NCBI GenBank assembly: GCA_030278955.1
Contig: JAOANR010000009.1
Coordinates: 41,986,245 to 42,050,244 of the forward strand
DNA: 64,000 bases
Direction: 5' to 3'
DNA from: Hygrophila difformis
Taxonomy: Eukaryota > Streptophyta > Magnoliopsida > Lamiales > Acanthaceae
Of the stretch, positions 1 to 9,118 are shown piece after piece. The position numbers and the translations under genes were made by a program. The first letter of the stretch is position 1. Each line of letters opens with the position of its first letter. The notes below the pieces were generated by a model. The model had not been told where the DNA came from. It saw only the letters and a list, made by a program, of their open reading frames with translations, and did not search any database.

Positions 1-74
1 AGAAAGAAAGCCAAGCAGCAGGCACCCGACCCGCTACATTACATTCAATAAGAAACAAGCATTTAAAAACATAA
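1..74 (+). pseudogene. 3' end of pol (integrase tail) of Athila-like element A
   Basis: The first bases match the last codons of the integrase frame that ends at 14717 (the Glu-Lys-Glu-Ser-Gln-Ala stretch). The frame then runs on to a TAA at 72-74, so this tail is longer and different from the one at 14717. Only the extreme C-terminus lies in the window; the rest of gag-pol of this copy is upstream. It fixes the orientation (plus) and shows that what follows (75-4393) is a post-pol internal region. Confidence 0.75.
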
Positions 75-158
75 AAATTTCAGAAAAATATATAAAATAT
101 AGATAGTATATATTTATAGTACTTATTTCACGACAAGAAAGTACCCAAAGATCAGTTA

Positions 159-197
159 ACATTTAGAGTACTAAGACTCTAAATGTGAGGATGTTGA
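159..197 (+). repeat. Hairpin 1 plus GAGGATGTTGA motif (element A)
   Basis: The arms ACATTTAGAGT (159-169) and ACTCTAAATGT (176-186) are perfectly complementary around a 6-nt loop and are followed directly by GAGGATGTTGA (187-197). The same unit recurs at 2020-2055 and 4345-4397, and in elements B and R. A pyrimidine-rich stretch ending in TTGCAG at 240 follows and could be a splice acceptor for transcripts from upstream. Confidence 0.8.
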
Positions 198-554
198 TAT
201 TTGGAGAAAATCTAATGCGTCTTGTTTGTCTGTCTTGCAGAAGTTCGGAACCATCAAAAAAAGAAGGGAGCAGAAAAGAGTAACATGGAAAAACCAGGTT
301 CTTGGTTGGGATTAGTTTCCATAAGGCTGAAAAAAAAGGCTTTCGGACATTGAAGAAATTCAATAGCCCGGAATAAAATTCACAGATAAATGGAACTAAG
401 CCCAAACCTAATTATGCAAGTGGATTATTTAATTTTTATCCCAGCATTTTGAATTTATTTGGACTGAATTTATTCAGCCCAAATCAAATAAAATGGACTC
501 AGGCCCCACATCACACTCGGGTCCAGTCCAAGAAAATTTGAAAATTCAAAATCC

Positions 555-865
555 CTTGTCGCGGAAGGTCCTTTGTCGCGATGAGATGCATCGCGACCAG
601 GCCCTGTTCCGCGACAAACCCCTTTTTTGTTCTTAACCTTTCTCCGCAAGTTGTCGCGATGCACTTTGTCGCGGAGCATGACTCCGCGACCAAGCCCTGC
701 TCCGTGACACAACCTGCGTTGACCTTGTCTCCATACTGAACTTTGTCGCGATAGCCTTGTCGCGGAGCATGACTCCGCGACCAACCCTCAACTCCGCGAC
801 CTCTCTGATGTCGCTATGCCTTGTCACGGAACCTTGTTCCGCGACAAAGTCTCGGATTCCGCGAC
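555..865 (+). repeat. GTCGCG-core palindrome array upstream of the internal promoter (A)
   Basis: About ten copies of GTCGCGG/GTCGCGA and their complements occur in 310 bp, several pairing as short inverted repeats. Examples are GTCGCGATG with CATCGCGAC (about 577-599) and GTCGCGGAG with CTCCGCGAC (about 669-691). The array ends some 15 bp before a TATA-like box. It translates into meaningless repeated peptides and is not coding. Confidence 0.85.
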
Positions 866-876
866 AAAAGTTCTAG

Positions 877-884
877 TATTTATA
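877..884 (+). promoter_or_regulatory. TATA-like box of the internal gene (A)
   Basis: TATTTATA is followed by a CT-rich leader and, 148 bp on, by the ATG of exon 1. Element B has the identical octamer at 15602-15609 with similar spacing, and element R has a weaker TACTTAAA at the matching site. Conservation of position in three copies supports a real core promoter; no start site can be read from sequence alone. Confidence 0.6.
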
Positions 885-1031
885 CCCTCCCACCCCCTCC
901 AGTTTCTTTTCACTCTCACTTGTCATTTCAACTTCCTTCAGCTTCTTCATCTTCTTTCCCCCATTTTTCTCTCATCCGAACGAACACCACGTGTTCTTCG
1001 CACTCTTTCACTCCATTTTCTAGGGGAAACT

Positions 1032-2785
1032 ATGGACCGATTTCATGGACTCCTCCCAAACCTTGGACCCGTGCCTAGACCCGAGCCAAGGAGGGCAGGG
1101 TAAACCCTATTTTCACCATGATTCATAGCACCCATTCGGATCCTTTGTTTTGTTTTTATTTTGTTGTGTTCTTGGTGTGATATGGTTAGTGTGCACCATT
1201 AACTTTAGATTTTTGGAGGTTTTTGAGTGCTCTCGGTTGAGAGCACCATTTTGAAACATTTAAAACCCCATTTTGAAACTGGTAATGGATAAAGTTTTTG
1301 AAGTTTAAAACTGGAAAGAACAAACTGATGAACATTTGGGTATTGTTTTGAATACCTTGATGCTATTGGTTTGATTGATCTTGATGTGACTTGCACAGTG
1401 TTCTCATGTTAGAAATCTCATGGGAATAAATGTTTGTTTGTTTATGGAAACATAGTACAAACACCCAATGAGAAACTTCCACTTTTAATAAAAGCAACTT
1501 TTTAGAAAAAGACAAAAAGAGTTATTTTTGTTTAATGTTTGACTTGAGCCTTTTGTTCCCAATGGAACACTAGTGTGAGTAAGATAGCAGTATTTTTGTC
1601 ACCTAACTGCTATCCTTTTCAAAAATCAAAATGGGACCACTCACATCCCACTTTTATTAAATAAAACAAGTCAACCATTTTTTTTAAAAAATTAAAAACA
1701 GTATTTGCAAATTTTTAAATGGTCTAACTGTCCAAACAGTTCGAGCTATCCAGAAATAGCAGATCCGCTCCGCCACGTCCTCATTGCACATTCCAATATT
1801 CGAGCATTCCATTTCCATCTGTCCATGTCATTCCACCTCCAACAAGTGTCTCGGACTTGTTTAATAAAATTGAAAAACTTTTGGGCCCAATGGCCCATTA
1901 AAAAGATTTTAGGCCCGATGGCCAATTTTAATTTAATTTGGGCTCCTTAGCCCATTTAAAACCAAATATTATTTACATGTGCTTTAAATCAAAATTCAAG
2001 TCAGAAATTTAATAATCTCACATCTAGAGCGCAGCTCTAAATGTGAGAATGTTGGTTTCTGAACTTGAATAATTTCTGAAAATTATAAAAAATTGGATTC
2101 ATCACTTCTTACCTTTTCAGGGGCAATCCTCCCATTCCAGATCCTGCACCAGAAGGAACCAAGTTGCTGGACTTACCGGTCGAACTCCTTGGTGAAATTC
2201 TCTCCCGGATAGGGAGAGGATGAAATCAGGGAGGTGTTTGCCGCACAACGGATATGCCAGAAGCTCAGGGATGCTGGGAACCTCGCAATCGTGTACAAGC
2301 GATGCGAGGTTGACTCCTCCACTGTGAAGAGAGGGCAAGAAAGGATCCGTTGGCAGAAGGAGAGATTCCTGCAAACATGCACAGCAGCAGGAAACTTCAA
2401 CCTCCAGATCATTCCAGCACTCATGGCATTTGCAGAAGGGAATGAGGAGCAAGCCTGTGAACTGCTGCGCCCAGGAATTGAGGACAACCATAAGGCGTCA
2501 ATCTTCACCCGGGGACTGATGCTTATGAGTGAGACGGATGAAAGGCGAGTTGAACAAGGGATCAGAATGATCGAAAGGATGGTGACAGATCGGTCAATTC
2601 TTCAGTACACGTCTACCAACGTCCTCGGATGGATGACGGACAACCCAGACACTCCATACCTATGGGCTGATCAAGGAGACAGAGTCTACTGCCCAAGGAG
2701 GCACGAGCCCATGAGGAACCACAATGGCTGGTGTCTGCGGTGTGAGTTGACCAGTTACATCCACTGGGCCAGATATCTGTTCTGA
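1032..2785 (+). pseudogene. Captured F-box gene (At2g35280-like), two exons, frameshifted; copy A
   Basis: Exon 1 is 1032-1099 (ATG, 22 codons plus 2 nt), with a GT donor at 1100. The intron is 1100-2120 and the acceptor is TTTTCAG ending at 2120. Exon 2 is 2121-2785 and its first base completes the split codon, so the reading frame continues across the splice. Exon 2 opens with an F-box segment (LLDLPVELLGEILSRIG) and then breaks: one extra base near 2212 shifts the frame. The downstream frame (2223-2785) stays open. Its central part (KERFLQTC, then an EEQACELLRPGIEDNH stretch and a GLMLMS stretch) resembles the Sel1-like region of F-box proteins such as At2g35280 and At1g67623, and a Cys/His-containing C-terminus follows (YCPRRHEPMRNHNGWCLRC). 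Such proteins act as substrate adaptors of SCF ubiquitin ligases. Family assignment is from memory of the motifs; the splice model is inferred. Confidence 0.65.
1100..2120 (+). other. Inferred intron of the captured gene (A), containing hairpin 2
   Basis: This is a noncoding stretch between a GTAAAC donor and a TTTTCAG acceptor. It contains hairpin 2 (2020-2044, one mismatch, then GAGAATGTTGG). Homologous, position-matched sequence lies at 15813-16925 and, inverted, at 57200-55739, so the intron is older than the split between the copies even though the cargo exon differs. Confidence 0.6.
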
Positions 2786-4344
2786 AGAAAGAAAGATGAA
2801 TCCCAGTCTATTCTGCTTTGTTTCAATTCCGTTTTAATAGTAGTAATCTGCAAGGGATTCCTCCTTTTGTGAGTGCAGGTTCGTATCAACTGCACGAGAA
2901 CCCCTTGCCTCGGTTGTATTTATTCGCTTTCCCTAATTTGGAACTCAGCTTTTGAGACCACTGAACAGATCTTTACTTGCTTTCCTTTTGAAAAAGATGT
3001 CTGTACAGTCCGAGATGAATAAGTGACTGTCAGACCAAAATATGCTGTTGACATACTTAGTATGTCAGCAGTGCCTCTTTACTGCTTTCAATTAAATAAC
3101 CAGCAAAAATATGCATAAACTTGCTCTAAATTCACATGTTGAATTTAGGCTTGTGATTAAATTTTCAAACTTTTAAATTGGGATAATATAATTGAAGACA
3201 TGCATGAAATGAATTCCTGAGGTTTTGAGCTATAAAAATTTAATGATGCGATCAGCTTATTGGGTAATAAATCTGCATGTTAGAGATTTCGATTGAATAA
3301 AATGTTAGAGTCAAGCTTTAATTACATTTGAGAATATTGTATGACATGAATCAACCCAACCTTGTGAGGTTTGAGCCATGAGTCACTTTTACTCATTCTT
3401 TTCTTTGATGTGTGAATCATTTTGATTAAAGGAAACTAGAACTTGCAATTGGGACCGATTCAAGACCATGTCATATTCCCGAAATCGAGCATATGATCGA
3501 GGCACCTAGAAAACCCAAAATTTTGGCCTTCTTTTGAAATCCAAACCCAAAAATATTTTCCCTTTAGGATTAACCATTTTGAACCTTAAGCCTAATTTTT
3601 CTTTGAAACCCTTTATATTTTCCTAACTTACAAAAAGACCAAGAAAACCAAACCCAAGTGTGCAAGAAGGAATTCTATCAAAGGCATTAAATGTGTGATC
3701 AAAAAAAAAAAAAATGTGTTGAGTTTCATTCAACAACAATAAATTGCAAATGACAAAGTAAATTAGACATAGTCTAATGTCATGCAATAGAAAAGAAAAA
3801 TATTGATGATCATAAAATTTTTAAATAAAAATGCCAAGTTAGGATAGAATTAATTCCTGCCACTTCTTAACCCAATAATCCCCTCTCCTACCTAATGCTA
3901 CAACGGTATGCCCCATTATAACCCTTAAATAAGACTTCATGATCTCGATTTGAAGAAATGAGCCGGTGGCGAGTTGGTCTGATTGCAAGCTTATGGGATA
4001 ATTTAATTAAAATCGATTTTGAGCATTCATGATTAAACCCCAGTTGAGAGTGAGTGAAATTTCCGATTCTCTTATATGTGAGGCTCTGTCTTATTGCACA
4101 TGTTCATGTCATGCCTTAATTCTAATTTTTAATCTTTGCATTTTTCAAACATGATATTCATGAAGGATTAATAATAATGTTTGATTTGTAGGCCCGATAT
4201 AGTGAGCAAGCATCATTTCATTAAACACTGCAATCAAGGGAATTTAATACTCGTAGTTTTTGATTGTCTTATCCCAATCCAAAAAGGATGTGATTTATGA
4301 AGCCACGAAAATGAATTGAATATGTAGAGTCCGTGTTCTCACGA
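2786..4344 (+). other. Conserved noncoding 3' region of element A with small hairpins
   Basis: There is no gene here. The sequence is clearly shared with 17588-19191 and, inverted, with 51561-49981. Two small inverted repeats are kept: one at 3045-3071 (GACATAC / GTATGTC) and one at 3126-3148 (CTAAATTCA / TGAATTTAG). This is the likely 3' UTR of the cargo gene plus the sequence needed before the 3' LTR. Confidence 0.6.
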
Positions 4345-4397
4345 ACATTGACTCTGACTGCTCGGGGACGATCAGTATTAAATGTGAGGATGTTGAT
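4345..4397 (+). repeat. Hairpin 3 and PPT-like LTR boundary (A)
   Basis: ACATT (4345-4349) and AATGT (4381-4385), with inner TGACTG/CAGT pairing, form an imperfect hairpin. GAGGATGT follows and then the LTR start TGATAATGG at 4394. This is where a polypurine tract is expected, but the tract here is only a short purine-rich run. Confidence 0.6.
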
Positions 4398-4709
4398 AAT
4401 GGCCAGAAATGAACATTATTTTCAATCCATTTCCGTGTCTTAAACGGGCATTTGATCGCATTCCGGTCTTACATTAAGTAAGAAAGCAGTCGAATTGGAC
4501 TGATTTATGCATAATTGTAAAAATAATAAGCTGGTATGAAAAAGACATAAATATGTAATTTTATTACATATTTATGTTAGAAAAATCCAAAAACATGAGA
4601 AAAAGAAAAGAAAAGAAAAAGGAACGAAAAGATGGGAAAAAGAGAGAAAAGCCCACAAAAAGAACATTTTCGGTCCATCTGGCCCAATCCAGCAGGCCCA
4701 GGAAGACCT

Positions 4710-4945
4710 CTGTCGCGGAAGCCCTTGGCGCGATGCAGTGTTCCGCGACAAAGGAGGGTTCCGCGACCAAGCAGCTCAGATGAAGAGGAGACCAGCAATG
4801 ACCTTTGTCGCGATGACCTTTGTCGCGATGGCATGCTCCGCGACAAAGGCATGACTCCGCGACCAAGACACCCAATTAGAGACACAAGACCCAGTCGAGA
4901 AGCCTTGCCACATGCAGTGTGATCCGCGACCAACTTGATGCTCCG
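4710..4945 (+). repeat. Palindrome array 1 in LTR A, upstream of the LTR TATA box
   Basis: Multiple GTCGCG-core half-sites in both orientations, including GTCGCGGAAG and ATGCTCCGCGAC. The array lies 80-310 bp before the TATA box at 5024. The matching array is present in LTR B (19550-19885) and in both LTRs of R. Confidence 0.8.
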
Positions 4946-5023
4946 AGACAAAGTTGTGATGTGTGTGATGTCTTAAGACACAATGGGCTAGAATCAAGGC
5001 CCATGGGCTTAGGGTTACACTTC

Positions 5024-5031
5024 TATAAATA
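5024..5031 (+). promoter_or_regulatory. TATA box, LTR A
   Basis: TATAAATA followed by TGAGGTG. The box and its surroundings (CATGGGCTTAGGGTT upstream) are kept in all four LTRs, at 19953-19960, 49304-49311 (minus) and 62164-62171 (minus). A good candidate for the genomic RNA promoter, though a second TATA-like site occurs in the 81-bp block near the LTR end. Confidence 0.6.
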
Positions 5032-5677
5032 TGAGGTGTCTCCCATGAGCTAAAAGGGGGGATTTTGAAATTTTTGTAAGAGTTCTTGAAGGCAAGCTTA
5101 GGAGTTCTCCCTTAGGTAGTGTAGTTTAGGTTTATTTTCATGTATTATTTAATTTTTTGCTCTTACCTTAGCTTAGTTTAGTGTTTTAACTGTTCACAGT
5201 TAACTAGATAGCCACTTTTATACCATGTTTTGGTTTCTAAACTCTTGTTTTAGGGTTCGTAATACCCAAATCATGGGTATTAACAATACCTCTTCAATAA
5301 TATGGGAAAACATTCATCATTTGTGTCCCAAATCATGAAATGGGTCTCACACCCCATGGATTTATGTTTTCTTTTTCATTTTGGGGTCTCTTGACCCCCA
5401 TTTTGCTATTTTTATGTTTACTGTTAAGCATTTTATGGATAATGTTGTGTGTATGTGTGGTCAAACCCTAGATTAGGACTCTTGCTTTATTTAATAGTCT
5501 GCCCAGCTTTGTTTATTTTTGTTTAAGCATGTTCTTCCTTATTTTGAATGTTTCTTGCTTGTTTTAGCTTAGAATAGCTTTTTGATCTGAAATAAGGGTG
5601 AGATCATGCTGTTTGCATGCCACTGTTCACTTCTGCTTTTTCTGACTTTTGTCCTGAACCACCTTGGGCGCCAACCG

Positions 5678-6215
5678 CCTTTTGTCGCGGAACCACGTTC
5701 CGCGACAAAATGGTTGCTCCGCGACCAAGGTGTTTCAAGACACTTGTCTCCATAATTTAAAACCCTTTGTCGCGGAACACCTTGTCGCGGAGCCACGTTC
5801 CGCGACAAAACTTTCCATGCATAGCGACAAAGGAGCCAAACTCTTGCATTTTGTCTGCATGGCTTTTTGTCGCGGAATCATCTTGTCGCGGAACCACGTT
5901 CCGCGACAAAATCTCATTCTGAGACAGAAAAATTATGCCATGTTCCTTATTCTTTGAACACTTTGTCGCGGAATCACCTTGTCGCGGAGCCACGTTCAGC
6001 GACAAGCTTTCCATGCATAGCGACAAAGGTTCAAATGCTTTAAGAATTTTCTGAAAACGCTTTGTCGCGAAACACTCTTGTCGCGGAACCACGTTCCGCG
6101 ACAAAATCTTGCATAGCGACAAAGAGGCGTTATGCCGCCAAAAATTCTAAAAACTTGTCAGGATATCCATGTCGCGGACCTCGGACCGCGACAAAATTTA
6201 TGGTATCGCGACAAA
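5678..6215 (+). repeat. Palindrome array 2 in LTR A
   Basis: Six or more palindromes with arms around a CAC loop. The best is 5680-5710: TTTTGTCGCGGAAC, CAC, GTTCCGCGACAAAA, with 14 perfect base pairs. Others lie near 5782, 5882, 5979, 6079 and 6170, at fairly regular intervals of roughly 80-100 bp, with single TAGCGACAAAG half-sites between them. The interval text differs but the palindromes persist. Confidence 0.9.
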
Positions 6216-8573
6216 GGTTCCCCTCTCTCTATTTAATCTCAAACAACCTTCATTCTCTTCCTGTATTATATTGCAACACTCACATCATAACCCCACGGGT
6301 TAAGGTGTAACATTCTGGAATTGCAATATAGGGTGTTATGCTGCCCAAATTTTGATTCTCCATTTGCATCACTTAATCAATTGAACCCTTGAGTCATTAA
6401 TGATTGAAGAGTGAGATTAGCAATAATTACACATCAATAATCATCATGATTAAAGGACTTTTGTTCAATTGCCATTAAAACACTCCTCTATAAACAAAAT
6501 CTTGATGGCTTAAACAGATAATCAGGACTGTAATTAATTATGGGAGGAAGGATTATTTAAGATCATCAATTGTGGACCCAATCCACAGCCTTGCATGAGA
6601 AACCAATGTCTCTCATACAGGGAATCTTCTTTTATTTCTTATTGATTTTGTCTTTGTGTGTTGTGTGGAACCATTAGTAAAGAATACATCAGACTAATGT
6701 TGGCGGGTATTCCCTCATGGATAACTAGCTCGTATTCTGGGTATTAATTACTAATTGTTATTTTGCATGGTCTGGATGACCGTCAGTGGAAGCCTTGGCG
6801 GTTCGCCCATCCGGGGTTATAATAGCTGCTCGGCTGACTCCCATCCAGATACAGTTTTATTTTTCTTATCTTAATCTCCAAACCCAAATTCCAATCTGTA
6901 ATGGGAGTCAGTTGGCATCAGTCAAATGCCAACTGACGATCATTATAGAAGGGAAGCATGTAGGTTTTTATCCGAATTCACAGACAGTGGAGACCCAACT
7001 GGTATTGACACTGCCATTACAGGGTCTAAGCTGTCTAAATTCGCTCCATCCGAGTAATTGGGAAATTGGACAGTAGATGTTTACAGTCCACCTGATTATT
7101 CTGCCATTACTTTGGTCTCTTGACTATTTCGCATCTGTTTTTCACCTTCTGTCTAGACCCGCATCTATATTTTGGGTCAATTAATTTTACACTTCCCTAT
7201 ATCTTTATGCATGATAATATTATGTACTACTGTGGTCTGTAATTATTTTGGGATCCTTCCCTTGGACAATAGAAGTCTAGATCTTAAATAGATATTGCCT
7301 AATAAATTTCCAACAAAAATCTCTTTATAAAATCCGGATCTGAGTAAGGGATAAATTCATCAGTTATGACTAATTCATATTCTGTCAAGGGTTGTATTTT
7401 GGGAAATTAGAAACAGATTCAGCGATTAGGTCTCGCCTAGACTGAAAGGGTCTGTGTTTTAACTGAGAGTCTAGTACCTGATAGGGAATGATTTTCAAAC
7501 CCATTATTTTCCAAAATTGCTGGTTGCTGGAAATCTAAGAATGAATACTACACCGAGATGGGGTCCACTTGGACTCAAATACAGTGTAGTAAATAATCTC
7601 AGAGGAACATCACCCAGGCCTTGGTTATTTTCTAAGATAGGGTTGAGTTTTCTTTCAACTGCTATCCTCTTCTGCCAAAGCCTATTTTTGAGTCCTGAGT
7701 GAGTGCATCCGGAACGAACTAAATCATTAGTTCGTTTCATTAGTTTGTATCTCATAATCACCCGGAAGGAAGTGAACACACTAGTGGTTCACCCAGAGCC
7801 GGGAATTCTTGATCCATACTCCTTCATCCTGATGGGGAGCCGTCTTTTACTACCAGGGTCAGATTTTCAAAACCTCCGAGTGATAGGTTTTAAATGCTTT
7901 CTTTACTGCCTTCTTTTAACCGCTTTCATTAGAGGTCACTCGGCTGTGTTGAGAGTTGTGTAACTGCTACTAGGATTGACAATTAAGGGATAGTTTAGGA
8001 CTTGATTAGAATCTTTGGGTGTGACATGGGAGAATGATAGTAGTACTTGGCATTTCAATAAATGATGTGTCGGGTGTTGCTTTTCCACCACAGATGAAGT
8101 AACACACCCAGGCCAGGGCAGTTACGAATCTGTGGTATCTTAGAATTTGCGGTCTTAAGAACATGTAAACTCATATTGTAAGTACCTGTCTGTTAAAGGG
8201 AAAGCATTATTGAGAGCATGAGAATTAGCTATCTGATAGAAGTATCCCAAACACAGATCTGTGTATAAAAATGGAAGTTTAGTATTGCTTTATCTCAATC
8301 TTGTCCAATTTTCATTCTTTTCTTCCTGTCCTTCTGTCTACATTGTGATCCAGCTTCACGGTTGGCACAATGTAATTTTTCCCTGCTTACATAGATAATG
8401 TTTATCGCATTCTTAGAATAATTTTTACCCGCTTTCTAGAATAGATTTCTTCGCTTTGTAGAGTAGCTTTAATCGCTTTTATAATCTAGTTTAAATTCAT
8501 GTCAGTAGATGTTAATCACTTTTCAAACCTATTGAGCAATACGAATGAAAAATCTAGTAAAACGACGTGGGCC

Positions 8574-8654
8574 CTGCTTCTATCGCACATCCTCCAGTGA
8601 ACGATCCGGTCTTACTATAAATTACTGCAATTTTTGACACCGTGCGCTTTCGGG
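8574..8654 (+). promoter_or_regulatory. 81-bp invariant block near the LTR 3' end (A)
   Basis: The sequence from CTGCTTCTATCGC to GCGCTTTCGGG is identical at 23137-23217, 46121-46201 (minus) and 58724-58804 (minus), although the LTRs around it differ by substitutions and large indels. It contains ACTATAAATTACTGC, a possible TATA box. Candidate roles are core promoter, packaging signal or RNA-processing signal. Confidence 0.75.
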
Positions 8655-9118
8655 GGCACAGTTTCTTAAACACGAGCAATAAAAATATGACTACTTATAA
8701 ATATATCCCTAATCACAACCCCGCCATCATAAATTGGTTTCATTAAATAAAATCTAAACCAGGATCATGATTTTTCGGAAAATACTCATGTAGTGGGAAT
8801 CAGTCAAAAAGTTTCATGGCAGGGAATCTTATGGCAAGAATTGATGAGAAGTATCATGGCATATTCGCCGGGGATCCTCAGTGTGACAGGCTGAAGGTCA
8901 ACCTATCCCGGCTATGCCATGAGATTTGTCAACATTTCATGACAGAGAGGACCACAGCGCCATTTGAAACCACAGCACCACATTGAGTAATAAAAAGACT
9001 AATAATCTTGATATATCCCTAAACCCTTTCCCGTGAATCATAACTCTTTTCTTTTAATAAATTCTAACCTGGTATATTTTAGAAAACGCTTGTGTGGACG
9101 AAATTGTCAAAATTTTCA

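Larger units (their letters stand above)
1..9118 (+). mobile_element. Athila-like Ty3/gypsy element A, 3' part (post-pol region plus LTR)
   Basis: The order is pol tail, hairpin 1, palindrome array, internal promoter, exon 1, intron with hairpin 2, F-box exon 2, conserved 3' region, hairpin 3, LTR. The same order recurs at 14718-23380 and, inverted, at 58354-45752. It is assigned to Athila because the neighbouring gag-pol is Athila-type and because the related element R has an Asp-tRNA primer site. The LTR is far longer than the 1-2 kb I know for Athila. The left end is outside the window, so completeness cannot be judged. Confidence 0.75.
4394..9118 (+). mobile_element. Giant LTR of element A (about 4.7 kb)
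   Basis: It begins TGATAATGGCC, like every LTR of this family in the window. One copy of the LTR 3'-end unit stops at 8816 (AAGTTTCA). A second, diverged copy of the same unit runs from about 8984 to 9118 (TTTTCA), so the LTR end is duplicated, as it is in element R. It contains two palindrome arrays, a TATA box and the 81-bp invariant block. No canonical primer binding site follows 9118; the gag frame starts at once. Confidence 0.75.

Noticed and set aside
555..865. CRISPR-like array of short repeats
   Set aside because: Repeats are palindromes of varying length in both orientations with repetitive spacers, in a plant retroelement; no cas genes.
555..865. CAMTA/SR binding sites (CGCG box)
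   Set aside because: That box needs A/C/G before and C/G/T after CGCG; here the units are mostly TCGCGG or TCGCGA, which do not fit on either strand.
5664..6122. Open frames across the palindrome arrays (also 57413-57787 and 61027-61596)
   Set aside because: The peptides are iterations of the same few residues (SRN-VPRQ, AEPRSATK) dictated by the GTCGCGG repeats, and appear on both strands.
6786..7076. Conserved frame in the LTRs (also 47731-48003 and 60334-60606)
   Set aside because: Conserved only because the LTRs are homologous; the frame is on the element-sense strand but differs in length and end between copies and has no domain.
9094..9118. GTG at 9094 as the gag start
   Set aside because: These bases are LTR sequence shared with noncoding LTR ends; plant mRNAs rarely start at GTG, and the true start appears deleted.
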